NCBI GenBank assembly: GCA_027405735.1
Contig: JAPEHQ010000003.1
Span: forward strand, 2,542,001 to 2,606,000
From: Mucor racemosus
Taxonomy: Eukaryota > Mucoromycota > Mucoromycetes > Mucorales > Mucoraceae
Direction of reading: 5' to 3'
DNA: 64,000 nt
Both the position numbers and the translations under genes were made by a program. The notes under the pieces are model-generated. The model was not told where the DNA came from. It made no database searches and saw nothing but the letters and a program-made list of their open reading frames with translations. Below are positions 22,879-34,211 of this stretch, one piece after another (within the stretch, counting starts at the first letter, position 1; every line of letters begins with the position of its first letter).

Positions 22879-24456
22879 TTAATCTGAATGTTCAGATATT
22901 TCTTCTTCATTGCTAGCACCTACTGGAGACACAAATATGTCTTCCGTTGCTTTTATTACTTTGCTATCATTGGTGCCCTTTTTCTGAGGCGTGGTAGGCT
23001 CAACCGATCCAGGAGATATAGCATCATTCAGACGTCTCTTGGATGTATTGATCTTAGACGGCTTGAGTTGATCCTTACTTGTAGTTGAGTTTAAACCTCT
23101 ATTTGCGGTGTCCGAAGATTGGCTTGATCTCAGCAATCTTGGTGCCCTCGAAGTCGAAGCAATATTCTTCTTAGCATGTTGAATTTGCTTTTCCCCTTCT
23201 TGATTAATTTGCACCCCGACATTGTCATCCTCATTGATATTAGGTTCGAAGTTCCCTTCATTCAATTCTGAAGCGACATCTTCCTCCCTGGTTCCAATCA
23301 CAGTATTTTCTTCATTAGTTTCGGCTTCAGTGCCTTTAGCTGATTCAGTGACAACATCTTCCATGTTTTCTTCTTCCACAATGTTCCTGGTTTCTTCATT
23401 CTGTTCCTCTACCGAGGCAGCTAACACTTCAAAAGTATTGTTAGAAGTGAATTTTGCATTAGGATTACCTCCTTTCAACGCATCCAATAGATTAACTTCC
23501 ATGCCACTAGATTTAGCTTGGTTTATATCACCATTGTCATTCGAATTTTGATACTTGGAAGTTTCCTTGTTTCTAAGGTCCTTTTTGTTCCAGGGAGCAG
23601 CTGGACAGTCGGCCTGTAAATGGTTAGGGCTCCTGCATCGATGGCAAAGTTTTCGCTGCTTCTTGGGACAATCATACTTGATGTGATCATCCGAATGACA
23701 CTCAGGACAAATGGGCTTCATGTTTGACCATACTAGGTGAAGGGCTGTTCCCTCATAGCCAATAAGCTGTACCTGAGGAGTAAGGTCAGCTGCATAATTT
23801 TTTAATTTATCCCTGTTAAGAGTGACAAAGCCTCGGCCAGTAAACCAATCATGATCCTCCACCTTCGTCAATCCAATGTTCAGGATATCGCCGTATCTTT
23901 CAAATGTCTTGACAAGAGATTCCATCAACGCATCCTCATCATCAAGAGGGATCTCAGTAATTCCAACCCGAATTACTTGAGATGTACTCGTCAAGGTTTT
24001 ACTAACTTCAATAGCTTTACCTTCCACTACAAATTCCTTTAAAAGCGCATCTTTGCATTCCTTTTCAGTAGAGAAGCTAAGTTCGACAACTTTTCGCTTG
24101 TTCTTTCCAATAATTCTTGGTTTCATACCTAAGCTGTTGGGATATTGCTCTCTCATGATACCTAAGAGGGTCTTATCTTTGAACACCATTCCAAGGAATT
24201 GAGAACAATCAATGACGATAGAGTTTTTTTCCTTCGCTTCAATGAAAGTCGAGTTGGATGTTAAGGTTTTAAAACATTCCGTATTATCCACATCTGGAGT
24301 AACATTGAATGCGTGTCGTTTTTGAAATTTGATTGCATCTGTGAAAGACTGATATGTAAATGGTTTGTTGCTTGGATTATGGCTAGAATCTAACGTTGAT
24401 CTACCCTGTGAGGTAGATTCTCGCATTAAAAACTGATCTTTAGCGGAGAAAGCCAT
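22879..24456 (-). CDS. LINE ORF1: RNA-binding gag-like protein with two CCHC knuckles
   Basis: 525 residues. An RRM-like fold is suggested around 160-225 (VIRVGITEIPLDDEDALMES and FTGRGFVTLNRD). Two zinc knuckles of the CX2CX4HX4C type follow: C250, C253, H258, C263 and C271, C274, H279, C284. The C-terminal 220 residues are acidic and Ser/Thr/Asn-rich, probably disordered. ORF1 proteins of LINEs coat the element RNA and act as nucleic acid chaperones. The ATG lies one base from the inferred element boundary, so a longer ORF1 in other copies cannot be excluded. Confidence 0.92.
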   Translation of the reverse strand: MAFSAKDQFLMRESTSQGRSTLDSSHNPSNKPFTYQSFTDAIKFQKRHAFNVTPDVDNTECFKTLTSNSTFIEAKEKNSIVIDCSQFLGMVFKDKTLLGIMREQYPNSLGMKPRIIGKNKRKVVELSFSTEKECKDALLKEFVVEGKAIEVSKTLTSTSQVIRVGITEIPLDDEDALMESLVKTFERYGDILNIGLTKVEDHDWFTGRGFVTLNRDKLKNYAADLTPQVQLIGYEGTALHLVWSNMKPICPECHSDDHIKYDCPKKQRKLCHRCRSPNHLQADCPAAPWNKKDLRNKETSKYQNSNDNGDINQAKSSGMEVNLLDALKGGNPNAKFTSNNTFEVLAASVEEQNEETRNIVEEENMEDVVTESAKGTEAETNEENTVIGTREEDVASELNEGNFEPNINEDDNVGVQINQEGEKQIQHAKKNIASTSRAPRLLRSSQSSDTANRGLNSTTSKDQLKPSKINTSKRRLNDAISPGSVEPTTPQKKGTNDSKVIKATEDIFVSPVGASNEEEISEHSD

Positions 24457-24457
24457 G

Positions 24458-24471
24458 AAAATGACATTTTT
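24458..24471. repeat. LINE target-site duplication, right copy
   Basis: AAAATGACATTTTT, identical to 18782-18795, immediately upstream of the ORF1 start on the minus strand. Removing the element and one copy restores a simple AT-rich sequence. Confidence 0.9.
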
Positions 24472-25199
24472 GGATGACCTAGCGATCAGAATTTTGTCGG
24501 TGATTGAATTTGGTTTGGCAGCAAAATCATCTCTTTTGAACGCAAAACGACACTTATAAAAGTGAACAATTATTTAAATGATAGGGCAACATGAAAATAG
24601 GGTAATTTAATATACCTGCTGCGCTATAAATTCAAAATGTCAAATTTGAAATAAGTCAATTAAGCGGCAAGATATAACTCTTGAAACATTTATTCAATGT
24701 CTACAAAAATCGAAATACCTCCAGTAACTCTTTTTTTTAAATGACTACCACTTGACAAATAAGCTTTACAAAGGCCATTTATTACCCAGAATCGACATGC
24801 ATAATAATAAATATGAATAGAAAACTTTTCAAAGGTTTCTTAATTGATTTTTCAGTTTACATTCGTTAAAATCCGAAATTTGCCTTTCTTTTTGTCAGTG
24901 TCTACAATGTATTACTGCTGCATAGGATCAAGTTAATTCAGGAACAATTGTCAGTAGAAAATTTCATATGTTCGCACAAACAAGCAACTGAGGGTAGTGA
25001 CAAAATGAAAGCAGAGAAGCAGAACAGCAATGCCTCATGTTGAATTTGAATGCCTTGTGGTATCCTTGCAAATCGCAGATCGTAATAGTGATTTACTGTA
25101 CCTTTTGATTATGTGGCAATGGATGTGGATCTCAGTAATAGTAGTGGTAATTTACCTTGTTGTTCTAAGCCTATTTGAATTAATGTAGGTAATAGTATT
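24472..25199. other. Intergenic between LINE and transposase fragment
   Basis: AT-rich DNA in which no coding exon, RNA gene or terminal repeat was seen. It may contain the remains of the truncated transposase unit. Confidence 0.35.
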
Positions 25200-25550
25200 T
25201 TACTTTGCATCAATGTCGAGTGTTTTTTGCTTTGATTTCGGCTGGTTCTGCTTCAAAAATTTGTAGTTGATCAGATACAAAAATAGGGCCTTCTGCTCAT
25301 CTGTATATATGTTGTAAATCTTTCTTGATCGTGCAATATTGTGTTTCAATCCTGCCATAATGATATCTACTTTCTCCCGATTACCAATAGTTGGTTCAAA
25401 TATCGACTGGCGTGCACGCCATTGTTTTAATGAAGTAAGAGTTTCTGTTCTGTATGGATTGTCGTCTTCTTCATCCCAATTCATAGTTTCGCTACTATCT
25501 TCATTGGAAAATCCACCGAGCCTATCTTCTGCAAAAAAGCTAAAACTCAT
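25200..25550 (-). pseudogene. N-terminal fragment of a Tc1/mariner-like (DDE_3) transposase
   Basis: A 116-residue open frame: an acidic start (NWDEEDDNPY), then REKVDIIMAGLKHN and KIYNIYTDEQKALFLYLINY. I recognise this last block as the lead-in to the helix-turn-helix of a transposase-like family that is abundant in Mucorales genomes; the match is from memory and unverified. In such proteins a helix-turn-helix and a DDE/D catalytic core of several hundred residues should follow. Here the frame stops after a Lys/Gln-rich tail and nothing similar continues downstream, so the copy is truncated. A small host protein is the alternative. Confidence 0.45.
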
Positions 25551-26148
25551 TACTGATGCATATGTGATGAAAGAGATAAGAGATTAGAGTCTTAGTTTGA
25601 CTTTTGCTTGTTTATTGAATAGGTAATTTGAGATTGCCAAAAGCGCTAGATGTTTTTAAAAAGCGCCAATTGATATTGGAAGCACTGTATTTTTTAATAC
25701 ACCTTTTAGGGTTTGGGCTTGATAGAAATCAATCTATTTAAATAAATATGAATCAGCAATTGCAATTTTTTCACAATGTGTTGTACAGAATTTTTTTCTT
25801 TCTAGATGTAAAATTAAACAGAAGCATCTGGGTCGAATGAAATTTCCATAGGAGAGTTATACACTATATATATATATACTTGAAATCTATCACTTGGAGG
25901 TGGTATCCTCGGTAAAATGACGTACCAATTTAAAGCCATAATGATTACCCCACTACTCACGTGGTGGGTACACAAGTGAAAAATTCTATGTCAAATTTTA
26001 ATTCCCCTAAGAAAAGCGACAAAAAGGAAGAAAGGCAATAATTACAAAATTGATTCCTTTGCTGTCCTTTTTTCCTTTTTCTTCTTTCATTCATTTTTAT
26101 TATTTTAACATTTATTCTTGAATTAATTAATTTAATAATAATAAAATC
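25551..26148. other. Upstream region of the Vip1/Asp1 gene
   Basis: No gene. An AT dinucleotide run (about 25866-25880) lies 270 bases before the start codon, and a T/C-rich leader (26055-26110) lies directly upstream. Confidence 0.45.
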
Positions 26149-29100
26149 ATGCCAACAACAGCTTCTCCTTCATTACCAGAAAAGAGTTCTGGTAGAGCAA
26201 AATGTAAAATGAAAACCTCTCGTATTTTATATCAAAAAAAAAAAAAAAAAAAAAATTAACAGTATCCTCAAATAGATGTTGTCGGCGTATGTGCTATGGA
26301 TAGAAAAGCAAGATCGAAACCTATGCGACATATTTTGAATAGATTATTATCACATGGAGATTTTGAAATTGTTATCTTTGGTGACAAGACCATTTTAGAT
26401 GAAGGTAGTAAAATTTTCATTTTTTTTTTTTTTTTTTTTTTTCTGTCTAATTTATTTAAACCTCTTTTATCACAGATGTCGAGAATTGGCCTGGTTGTGA
26501 TTTTTTAATTTGCTTCTTTTCGGGCGGATTTCCTATGGAAAAAGCAGTTGCATACACCAAACTTAGAAAACCATTTGCAGTTAACAATGTACATATGCAA
26601 ACATTACTGTGGGACAGAAGAGTTGTCTTGTCGATCTTGGATGCAATTGGTGTACCTACACCTCCTCGTTTAGTTGTTTCAAGAGATGGTGGCGCAAAAG
26701 TAGACCCTGATGCTGCTGCTGCATTCAAGGAATGTACTGGTATGGACATTGACCGTGTATTAGCAAGATATGCTTCCAATCCAAAATCAGTTATCATGTC
26801 TGATGAAGGTATGGAAGTAGATGGCGAATTTCTTGGAAAAACTTTTGTTGAAAAACCTGCTGATGGTGAAGATCATAACATCAATATCTATTATTCTCAA
26901 AAGAAAGGGGGCGGTGGTAGAAGATTATTCAGAAAAATTGGTAATAAATCAAGTCAATATGATCCTGAATTAAATTGTACAAGCACAGAAGGATCTTGGA
27001 TATACGAAAAACTAATGGAAACTGAAAGCTTTGAAGACATCAAATTATATACTGTTGGTCCTCAATTTGTCCATGCTGAGACCAGGAAATCTCCAACTGT
27101 AGATGGTCATGTTAAACGTAACACAGATGGGAAGGAAATCCGATATTGCGCCAAGTTGACACAAGAAGAAGAAGATATTGCTAGAAAAGTATCAAAAGCT
27201 TTCGGACAAGCTGTATGTGGATTGGATATTTTAAGAGCTCAAGGAAAATCTTATGTTATTGATGTGAATGGCTGGAGTTTCGTCAAAGGAAATGACTTTT
27301 ATTATGACCAATGTGCTAAAATCTTGAAGGAAGCATTTTACAGATCCGTACAAGAAAGACCTTTATCATTGGCAGATCAAATTCCACCCGAAATTTCACC
27401 TGAAAACTCATGGCGTCTTAAAGGTTTCGTTGCCGTATTCCGCCATGGTGACAGAACACCTAAAGAAAAGATTAAAATGACTATTATGGAACAGCCATTC
27501 ATTGATTTACTTGAAGGATCAAAACGTGAAGTTGTGTTTAGACAAAAGCATCAATTAGAATCTGTAATTAAAGCTTTGGATCAATGTCTTGAGACACCCA
27601 CAGCTGAAAATGAAGAGAAATTAAGAAATTTAAAGGAAGTGCTGGAAAAGAAACATGACCTCGCTGGCACAAAAGTTCAATTAAAGCCTAAATTTGATAA
27701 AAAGACAAAAGAACTCATCAAATTGCAAGTAATTGTCAAGTGGGGAGGAGAGTTTACGCACGCTGGTCGTCATCAATCAAGAGATCTGGCAGAAAACTTG
27801 AGAAAGGACATGAATATCCTTAACAGAGAAGTTTTGGAAGATGTCAAGATTTATAGTAGTTCAGAAAGACGAGTGAGAGACACAGGTAAAAAAATGCATA
27901 AAAAACAGTATTTAATCTATTTCTTACATTGCTGTATCATATAGCTCAAGTGTTTGCTCGTTGGTTCCTCGGTGATCCAGATACTTTGGAAGGTGTCATT
28001 TCTGAAAGTAAATACTTGTTGGATGACAGCAATGCAGCAAAAGATCAAGCTGATGCTGTTAAACGTCAATTGAAAGGTTTATTGAGACCTGGTAATGATA
28101 TTCCTGAATGGATGTTGGCTCAAATGGGTTGGTCTGCTAAATTACCTCAACCTTACGTTATTTTGCAAGAAATTTCTACCATTATGGGTCGCATGCAAAG
28201 AGTTATGCATGAGAATTGGGCAACTAAAGATGTGGATAATATTCAAAGAAGATGGTGTTGTTTTGATTCACCTATGCTGTTTAAAGAAAGATGGGAAAAG
28301 ATGTTTCGCAACTTTGCATCTACTCAAACAGGCGATGAAAGTGATGAATCTGAATTAAGACGTGCAATGCATCCCGAGACATATCCTGATCCTTCTTGGA
28401 TCCCTGCCTTGTATGATTCACTCAAATATGATGCTTTACACAATAGACCTTTCCTTCAAGCCATGTTTACTGATGAAACAAGCAGTAATAGTGAAGATTT
28501 TGATAGTAATAGTGCCAACAATCTTCGTACATCATCTGATTCTACTACAGTTCCTGTATTGAATAGATGTGGTTCTGATATTCGTCGTTTGTACAAGACT
28601 GTCAAGATTATGTTTGATTTCATTGCACCTCAAGAATTTGGTATTTCAGATACTGAAAAGAAAAACATTGGTATGTTGATCAGTTTTCCTTTACTCAAGA
28701 AAATTTTGAGCGATTTAGATGAAATGAAATCTGCTGAAAGTGCAAGAACCCGTCTTTATTTCACAAAGGAATCTCATGTGCATGCATTATTGAACTTGAT
28801 CTATCTTTCTGGAGTTCCAACCAAGGTTCCAAGAAATACCTTGCCGGAATTAGATTGTAAGTTCTGGTCACGTGATTATTGGATATACAACTAATCTCTC
28901 ATATAGTCTTGACTCAAATCACATTTGAATTGTACGAACGTAATAGACAAAGTGTTCCTGAAAAAGAATACTCGCTTCGTATCGGATTTAGTTCTGGAGC
29001 ACATTACAACAGTGTATTAGATTTACGTATGGATGCTGAACATTGCTTAAAAGTAGCTCCTAGAAGAAATTTGATCCCACATTTATTGTTGGAAGAAGTC

Positions 29101-29205
29101 TTAACATATCACAAAGGATATTTAAATGTTCCAAATCTCAAAAGTATTGAAGAACAAATTGAAGAAAGAAAATTATATTACGCTCAAGAAGATAATGATC
29201 AATAA
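26149..29205 (+). CDS. Inositol pyrophosphate synthase, Vip1/Asp1 (PPIP5K) family
   Basis: Exons 26149-26203, 26276-26404, 26476-27885, 27945-28856 and 28907-29205 give 934 residues, the usual size for fungal Asp1/Vip1. The N-terminal ATP-grasp kinase makes 1-IP7 and IP8 from IP6 and 5-IP7: [38 protein letters not shown] motif ([13 protein letters not shown]), [28 protein letters not shown]. The C-terminal histidine-phosphatase-like domain begins [11 protein letters not shown] and includes SSERRVRDT and the late [10 protein letters not shown]; it hydrolyses inositol pyrophosphates in the fission yeast enzyme. The protein controls polarised growth, the cytoskeleton and phosphate homeostasis. 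The first intron holds an A22 run; the acceptor AAATAG at 26275 is chosen because it alone keeps the frame into VVGVCAMD. The gene ends 119 bases from the convergent RPS5 gene. Confidence 0.95.
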
Positions 29206-29324
29206 ATAAATGAGTTACAGAAACAACATTTTTATTACATGTTATAAAAAAACCACCCTTTTATTATTGTAAATTAATATAAAAATACAAAAAAATAAAG
29301 AGCTTTGAAGTGAAAGAAAATTCT

Positions 29325-29992
29325 TTAACGGTTAGACTTGGCAACACGTTCAAGTTCGTCCTTCTTCTTGATGGCATAAGAGTTAGCAGAACCCTTGGCA
29401 GCGTTGATCAACTCATCAGCGAGACATTCAGCAACAGTCTTGACGTTACGGAAAGCAGACTCTCTGGTACCAGTGGTCAACAAAGAGATAGCTTGGTTAA
29501 CACGACGGAGAGGAGAGACATCAACAGCTTGACGACGGACAGTACCTTGAGAACCAATACGGGTAGAATCTTCACGGGGACCACAGTTGATGATAGCATC
29601 AACGAGGATTTGAAGAGGGTTGGCATCAGTCAACAAATGAACAATCTCGAAAGCATGTTGAACAATACGGGCAGCCATGAGCTTCTTACCGTTGTTACGA
29701 CCAGTCATCATGAGAGCATTGGTCAAACGTTCAACAATAGGACACTACTCACTAATTAATATTCCATATTACTACTATTTCCCCCCATTAAAATACTTAC
29801 TTGAGCCTTACGGAAACGCTTGACGGCGAAACGACCAGCAGTGTGAGGCAAGTAAACTTGTTGACGGATTTGGATATAATCTTGGAGAGAGATATCCTTG
29901 ACTTCAACTTCATCGTAAGTCCACTTGTTGAAAAGTCTACGGGTACCATCAGCGGTAGCCAAAACATCAGCAGGTAAATTCAAAGCAACCAT
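29325..29992 (-). CDS. RPS5: 40S ribosomal protein S5 (uS7)
   Basis: Minus-strand exons 29992-29801 and 29744-29325 (56-base intron) give 203 residues, matching eukaryotic uS7. Diagnostic segments: [112 protein letters not shown] and the C-terminal [18 protein letters not shown]. It sits in the head of the small subunit near the mRNA exit and E site. Codons look optimised (many C-ending codons) relative to its neighbours, as expected of a highly expressed gene. Confidence 0.97.
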
Positions 29993-30396
29993 GTTGTACT
30001 ATTATATGAAAAAATGAAAAAAAAGTCGAGTCCAAATGAAAAAGGTGAATTTTGATATATAAAAAATTGAAAAAATAACGATTAATACATTGTCAACATG
30101 TTGAATAGATGAATTTCATATCATCTATAGCATCTTTATGAAATGGATGGATGGATGGATTCGATTATTTACCTGTAATGTGAAAGAAGGGACAAATCTA
30201 TTTCAACATTTGGCCCTATTTTTGTTTGCTGCAATTCTTCAAAATTCCCTAGTCCGTTCCAAGTTTGAAGGTTGTTGTCCGCACCATCCAAACAATACGG
30301 TGAAATGATCAACCGTTCCAATAAGATTGTAACGTGTATCATATTAATGCTTCAAAGAAAGTTGCTTTATGTATTATTACTGTACTTCTCTTTCTA
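29993..30396. promoter_or_regulatory. Divergent promoter region between RPS5 and the BI-1 gene
   Basis: About 400 bases shared by two divergently transcribed genes. It contains a short GGAT tandem run (about 30141-30160) and A-rich tracts next to the RPS5 start. No specific operator was identified. Confidence 0.5.
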
Positions 30397-31258
30397 ATGT
30401 CTGAAAAACAGCAGTATTTTGGTTCATCATCTAGCAATAGTAATACAAATACACTCAGTCGACCTGTTCGTCGCCATTTAGTCAATGTTTATTTAACATT
30501 AGCCGCTATGTGTGCTATTGCAACCGCAGGTACGCAAGTAGGCGATTATCTCGGCGCAGCAGGTTCGCCTATAGGTACATTGGGAGCATTTACAAGTGCT
30601 TCAATGTTTCGCTATACAGCTCCAAGAAGTAGAAATCGATGGGCTTTATTAGGAGTAAGTAATTGTTTTGGCATATTACAAGAATAAAAAACATTAAATC
30701 GTAATGTAGTCTTATTCTATATTCAGTGGAATAGCATTATCTACTTTTATCTCATTTTTCCTCAACTGGGATCCATCAGGAAACATCATCTTTATGGCTT
30801 TATCTTCTGCGATATTGATATTTTTAGGCTTTTCTGGTAGTGCTGTTATGGCAGATCGTCGTAGTATGCTATATATTGGTGCTTTTGCCAGCAGTGTATT
30901 AAGCGTTATATTATGGCTATCACTTGCAAATACATTTTTCATTAGGTCGACATCCATTTTCTCTTTAGAATTGTATGTTGGCTTATTAGCATTTGCAGGA
31001 TTTGGTAAGTTTCTGTATTGTCATCTCTTCAACCCCCCCCTAACTAACTTCAAATTGATAGTAATGTATGATACCCAAATGATTGTTGAACATGCAAGTG
31101 CTGGATCAATGGATATACCCGGACATGCAATGGAATTATTCATGGATCTCTATTCCTTGTTTATTCGATTAGCTCAAATCTTGATGAAAAAGGAGATGGA
31201 GAAGGAAAATAAAAAGAAAAAGAAGAGAGGTTCTAATAGGCTTACAAGAGACTATTGA
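30397..31258 (+). CDS. Bax inhibitor-1 (TMBIM6-like) membrane protein
   Basis: Exons 30397-30654, 30710-31004 and 31062-31258 give 249 residues. The protein has about six or seven hydrophobic segments, beginning VRRHLVNVYLTLAAMCAIAT, and the family-specific C-terminal region YDTQMIVEHASAGSMDIPGH, LFMDLYSLFIRLAQIL, ending in a Lys/Glu-rich cytosolic tail. BI-1 proteins are ER calcium-leak channels that dampen stress-induced cell death. The acceptor at 30709 is chosen because it alone joins ALLG in frame to SYSIFSGIALSTF. A longer start upstream at 30334 would need a non-ATG codon, so the ATG at 30397 is preferred. Confidence 0.92.
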
Positions 31259-31389
31259 TTTTGCTAGTATAAATAAAGCATCTTTAAAACAATATGATGA
31301 TGGTTGTACAGGTTGAGGCTTGGTTATATACTTTGTAAATCAGGATCTTCATATCCATTTAGACATCTTTCTTCTTCTTGATAAATAAA

Positions 31390-32130
31390 ATGAATTTTGA
31401 TTCTTACGGTTTACAACATAGAAATGCATCAGTTATACCTCCTGCAACTCCACCTCGAGCAAACTGTACTAATTCCTGCTCGCCACCTACTTGGGGATCA
31501 TCTGCAGATCTTTTACTACCTTCTCAACAAACTCCAAGTTTGTCAAGAAATTCATCAGGAATTCCGCGGTCGAATAGGGTCATCTATGCAGATAGCTTCG
31601 ACTTTGATTTGGGTAGATGGGAGATAGAGTCAATATCTGGTAATCGAGTGCAGTTTTTGGTCATTAAAGAAGTTGGAAATGATGATCCTGTATTTTTAAA
31701 AATCTCGACTAAAGAAACAAGAAAGAGATTATTGCATTTCGGTATGATTTTGACGGCACATTTAGGCGTATATGCATTTTTACTTCAAGTCTTTCAAGAT
31801 TACAGTACCATCAGTAAATTATTATTTTCAATTCAAATGGCCTTGATGATAGGATGTATTCTTTATTATCTGTTTTGCGTTGTGTGTGATATTTATGCAA
31901 TTCGAACAATGTTGGCCCTAGGACGGGACGTTGGATGCACAATTATTATTACCTCACAGAGTAATATTATGAATACTACTCAAAATCCATTAATCATGTT
32001 CAATGTGGATCAAGCATCTTTATTCTCCACTAGTCATGGAACATGCGCAGAGCTGCTGATATGTATTGTTATGTTGGCCGTGGAGGTGCTCACAGTAATG
32101 TATTTCGCAAATAATACAATTGCACCATAA
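31390..32130 (+). CDS. Unknown membrane protein with four predicted hydrophobic segments
   Basis: Single-exon frame of 246 residues, ATG at 31390. The first 70 residues are Ser/Pro/Asn-rich and probably disordered. Then comes a soluble patch (DFDLGRWEIESISGNRVQFL) and a Lys/Arg stretch before hydrophobic segments near residues 120-140 (FGMILTAHLGVYAFLLQVF), 150-175 (LLFSIQMALMIGCILYYLF, with Cys residues) and 225-240 (AELLICIVMLAVEVLTVMYF). I do not recognise a family. It lies 130 bases after the BI-1 gene on the same strand; the protein-like composition and length argue for a real gene. Confidence 0.6.
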   Translation: MNFDSYGLQHRNASVIPPATPPRANCTNSCSPPTWGSSADLLLPSQQTPSLSRNSSGIPRSNRVIYADSFDFDLGRWEIESISGNRVQFLVIKEVGNDDPVFLKISTKETRKRLLHFGMILTAHLGVYAFLLQVFQDYSTISKLLFSIQMALMIGCILYYLFCVVCDIYAIRTMLALGRDVGCTIIITSQSNIMNTTQNPLIMFNVDQASLFSTSHGTCAELLICIVMLAVEVLTVMYFANNTIAP

Positions 32131-33142
32131 AGATTGCAGAACGCCACATTTGTATATATTTTTAGATTTGGTAAAAGACACATTTTGATTAATCAGTCTT
32201 GGCACTTTATTCATTTAGCATTTGTCGCTAATTCGAGAAACGTAATTATGATTCAATAAACCATCAATGTAAAAGGATTGTATAATTGTTTGCTATCTTG
32301 TAAGTTATATTATATCATATTCTTGTCTTTATAAATGAGAAAGAAATAGCGTCATTTAATGGGATCAATTCAAATTGTCAATGATGAAGGATGCAAACGA
32401 AAGCCAGCTCGCTGCTTTCATAGTTTTTTTAAACGATTGTTTTAAAACTAATTGCATTATATAATCAAATTAAGCAACTTACTTTATAGCCTGACATTTC
32501 AAGCATTTTTTGCTATTACTTTAAGAAGGTTTGATTCATCGTATCACTTGCTCCATTTAAAGCAGTTTTTAAAATTAGATAGTTTCATAAGATCAAAAAA
32601 TATGAATGATTAATTGGTATTTGCTGATGGTTTTAATATGAACTGCGTTACATCTATCACTTTTTTGGTAAAGAGAAAATGCTTTAAAGCCTTACAAGAG
32701 TAACGACATATTTAAACCTGATGGACTATTTGGAATCCCAGCTCTTCTCTTAATTGTGTTTGACAGAAATATTACTCTTTCGATATTTGACTATAATGCT
32801 TTGACAGATATTACAATTTAATGCTATAAAGACAATTTAAATTACTTCTCCCCAATCCTCAAATCTTCAAAAAATTAGACAAAAAATTGCTGATTGGACT
32901 ATATACCAGTGATAATTATAACCAATTTTTGGACTCTAAAAAGGTCAAATATTATCATATTCAGAATCACTGATATGGCGATCATTATTACCATATGCAA
33001 AAGTCTACTTATGTCTTAGTATATGTAACATTCGCCTAGGAACATTTGAATGACGTACATGACTAGTACAAGCTTTTTAATAGAAGGGAGTCATTTTCTC
33101 TGCTTAATCTAATTTCTTTTCCTTTCTCACTCATAATTTATC
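32131..33142. other. Intergenic, nothing recognised
   Basis: About 1 kb of AT-rich DNA between the membrane protein gene and the zinc-ribbon gene. No exon, RNA gene or repeat was supported. Confidence 0.45.
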
Positions 33143-33413
33143 ATGTTTTTCTGCTTTACTTGTAAGTAACTCATTCTGATTTATCAAACTCAAGTAACTA
33201 ACACTTTATTCAGTCGGTCTCGAGCGATATAAACGTAAATCTGGCAACACTGTGTGGCACTGTCCTAATTGTCAAGCTAAAGATGTTTACTACATCAAGA
33301 ATAACCAATGCTTTACTTTCTGTTTTGTACCCTTGGTCCCCTGTGGGTCTACAAAGAAACTATACGAATGTCAAACATGTGGATGGGTGAATGTACAGCA
33401 ACCCAACTTTTAA
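33143..33413 (+). CDS. Small zinc-ribbon protein, 72 residues
   Basis: Two exons, 33143-33161 and 33214-33413 (52-base intron); too short to stand out as an open frame. The product begins MFFCFTFGLERYKRKSG and contains two Cys pairs (CPNC and CQTC) about 40 residues apart around a hydrophobic core with KNNQCFTFCFVPLVPCGSTK. This pattern matches the small zinc-ribbon (zinc_ribbon_15-like) proteins found across fungi, whose role is unknown. Extra cysteines at the N-terminus and in the core may bind metal too. The initiating exon encodes only six residues, so the start is the least certain part. Confidence 0.75.
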
Positions 33414-34211
33414 TAGCAAGCTTTACTTAATTTACTACTTATTTTACCCCGCACTTTTCAAAACGCTTATATTTTACAATAATAAACACTTATCAATCAA
33501 TAGCACATCCGATATTTTCACTTAATATTATATAATAAGTGTATCCTTCATTACAAGAGAATCACGAAGTGCTATGTGTCTACATAAAACTTGGCATTTT
33601 AAATATGCGTTACCAACAAATTGCACAAGAATTATTCCTATATAATTAGATTTATTTTTAGTATAAACAAGTTTAATCTATTTAAAGATCGCATTTAATT
33701 CTATTTGCCTGTGGCGTATATTTCTATATAAATTCCAAAATAACAACTCATATGCACACCATGAAAGAGTATCAAATATGCATAAGATAAGTTTTTTTTA
33801 AAAAAAAAAAGAGTTCGTAATTCTAAATAGGGATAATAGCTTGAAAAAAGAATTGTATAGAAATGTTGAAGACTTCCAAACCTTTACGGATCTTTTCTCT
33901 AAATCCTGTTGTCATATTAATTAATAGTTGTGTCTGTAATCCATAATTTTAAAGCTTATATTAGGTCACTTGAGTTTTGTATGAACGTATCACTTTCAAT
34001 GGATTAGAACCAACATTTAAATTCTAAGGCATCTCTGTCACTACATACACATGTTTGAATCCAAGATATATCAGTATTACAACCAAATTCTGAATGGTAT
34101 GCGTCCTTTTTACAAATATTTTGCTAGTAGTACCAATAATGGTAATCATCATAGATGAATCTCATTGCCAATGTGATACTTCCAGAAAAAATTTATACTT
34201 TATAGGTTGAA
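33414..34211. other. Intergenic up to the inverted duplication
   Basis: 3' flank of the zinc-ribbon gene, with a T7A10 tract at about 33790-33810. No gene was seen. The right boundary is where similarity to the right arm of the inverted duplication starts. Confidence 0.45.

Larger units (their letters stand above)
18791..24457 (-). mobile_element. Full-length-looking LINE (APE-type non-LTR retrotransposon)
   Basis: About 5.66 kb on the minus strand: ORF1 (24456-22879), a 29-base gap, ORF2 (22849-18929), a short 3' UTR and a poly(A) tail seen as T19 at 18791-18809. It is flanked by a 14-base target duplication. Both ORFs are uninterrupted and the endonuclease and RT motifs are intact, so the copy may be young and possibly active. 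Domain order (CCHC-bearing ORF1, then APE endonuclease, RT and a C-terminal CCHC/H finger) resembles L1/Tx1-like lineages. The 5' UTR is essentially absent: the ORF1 ATG abuts the duplicated target, so either the copy is cut exactly there or the natural leader is this short. Confidence 0.93.
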
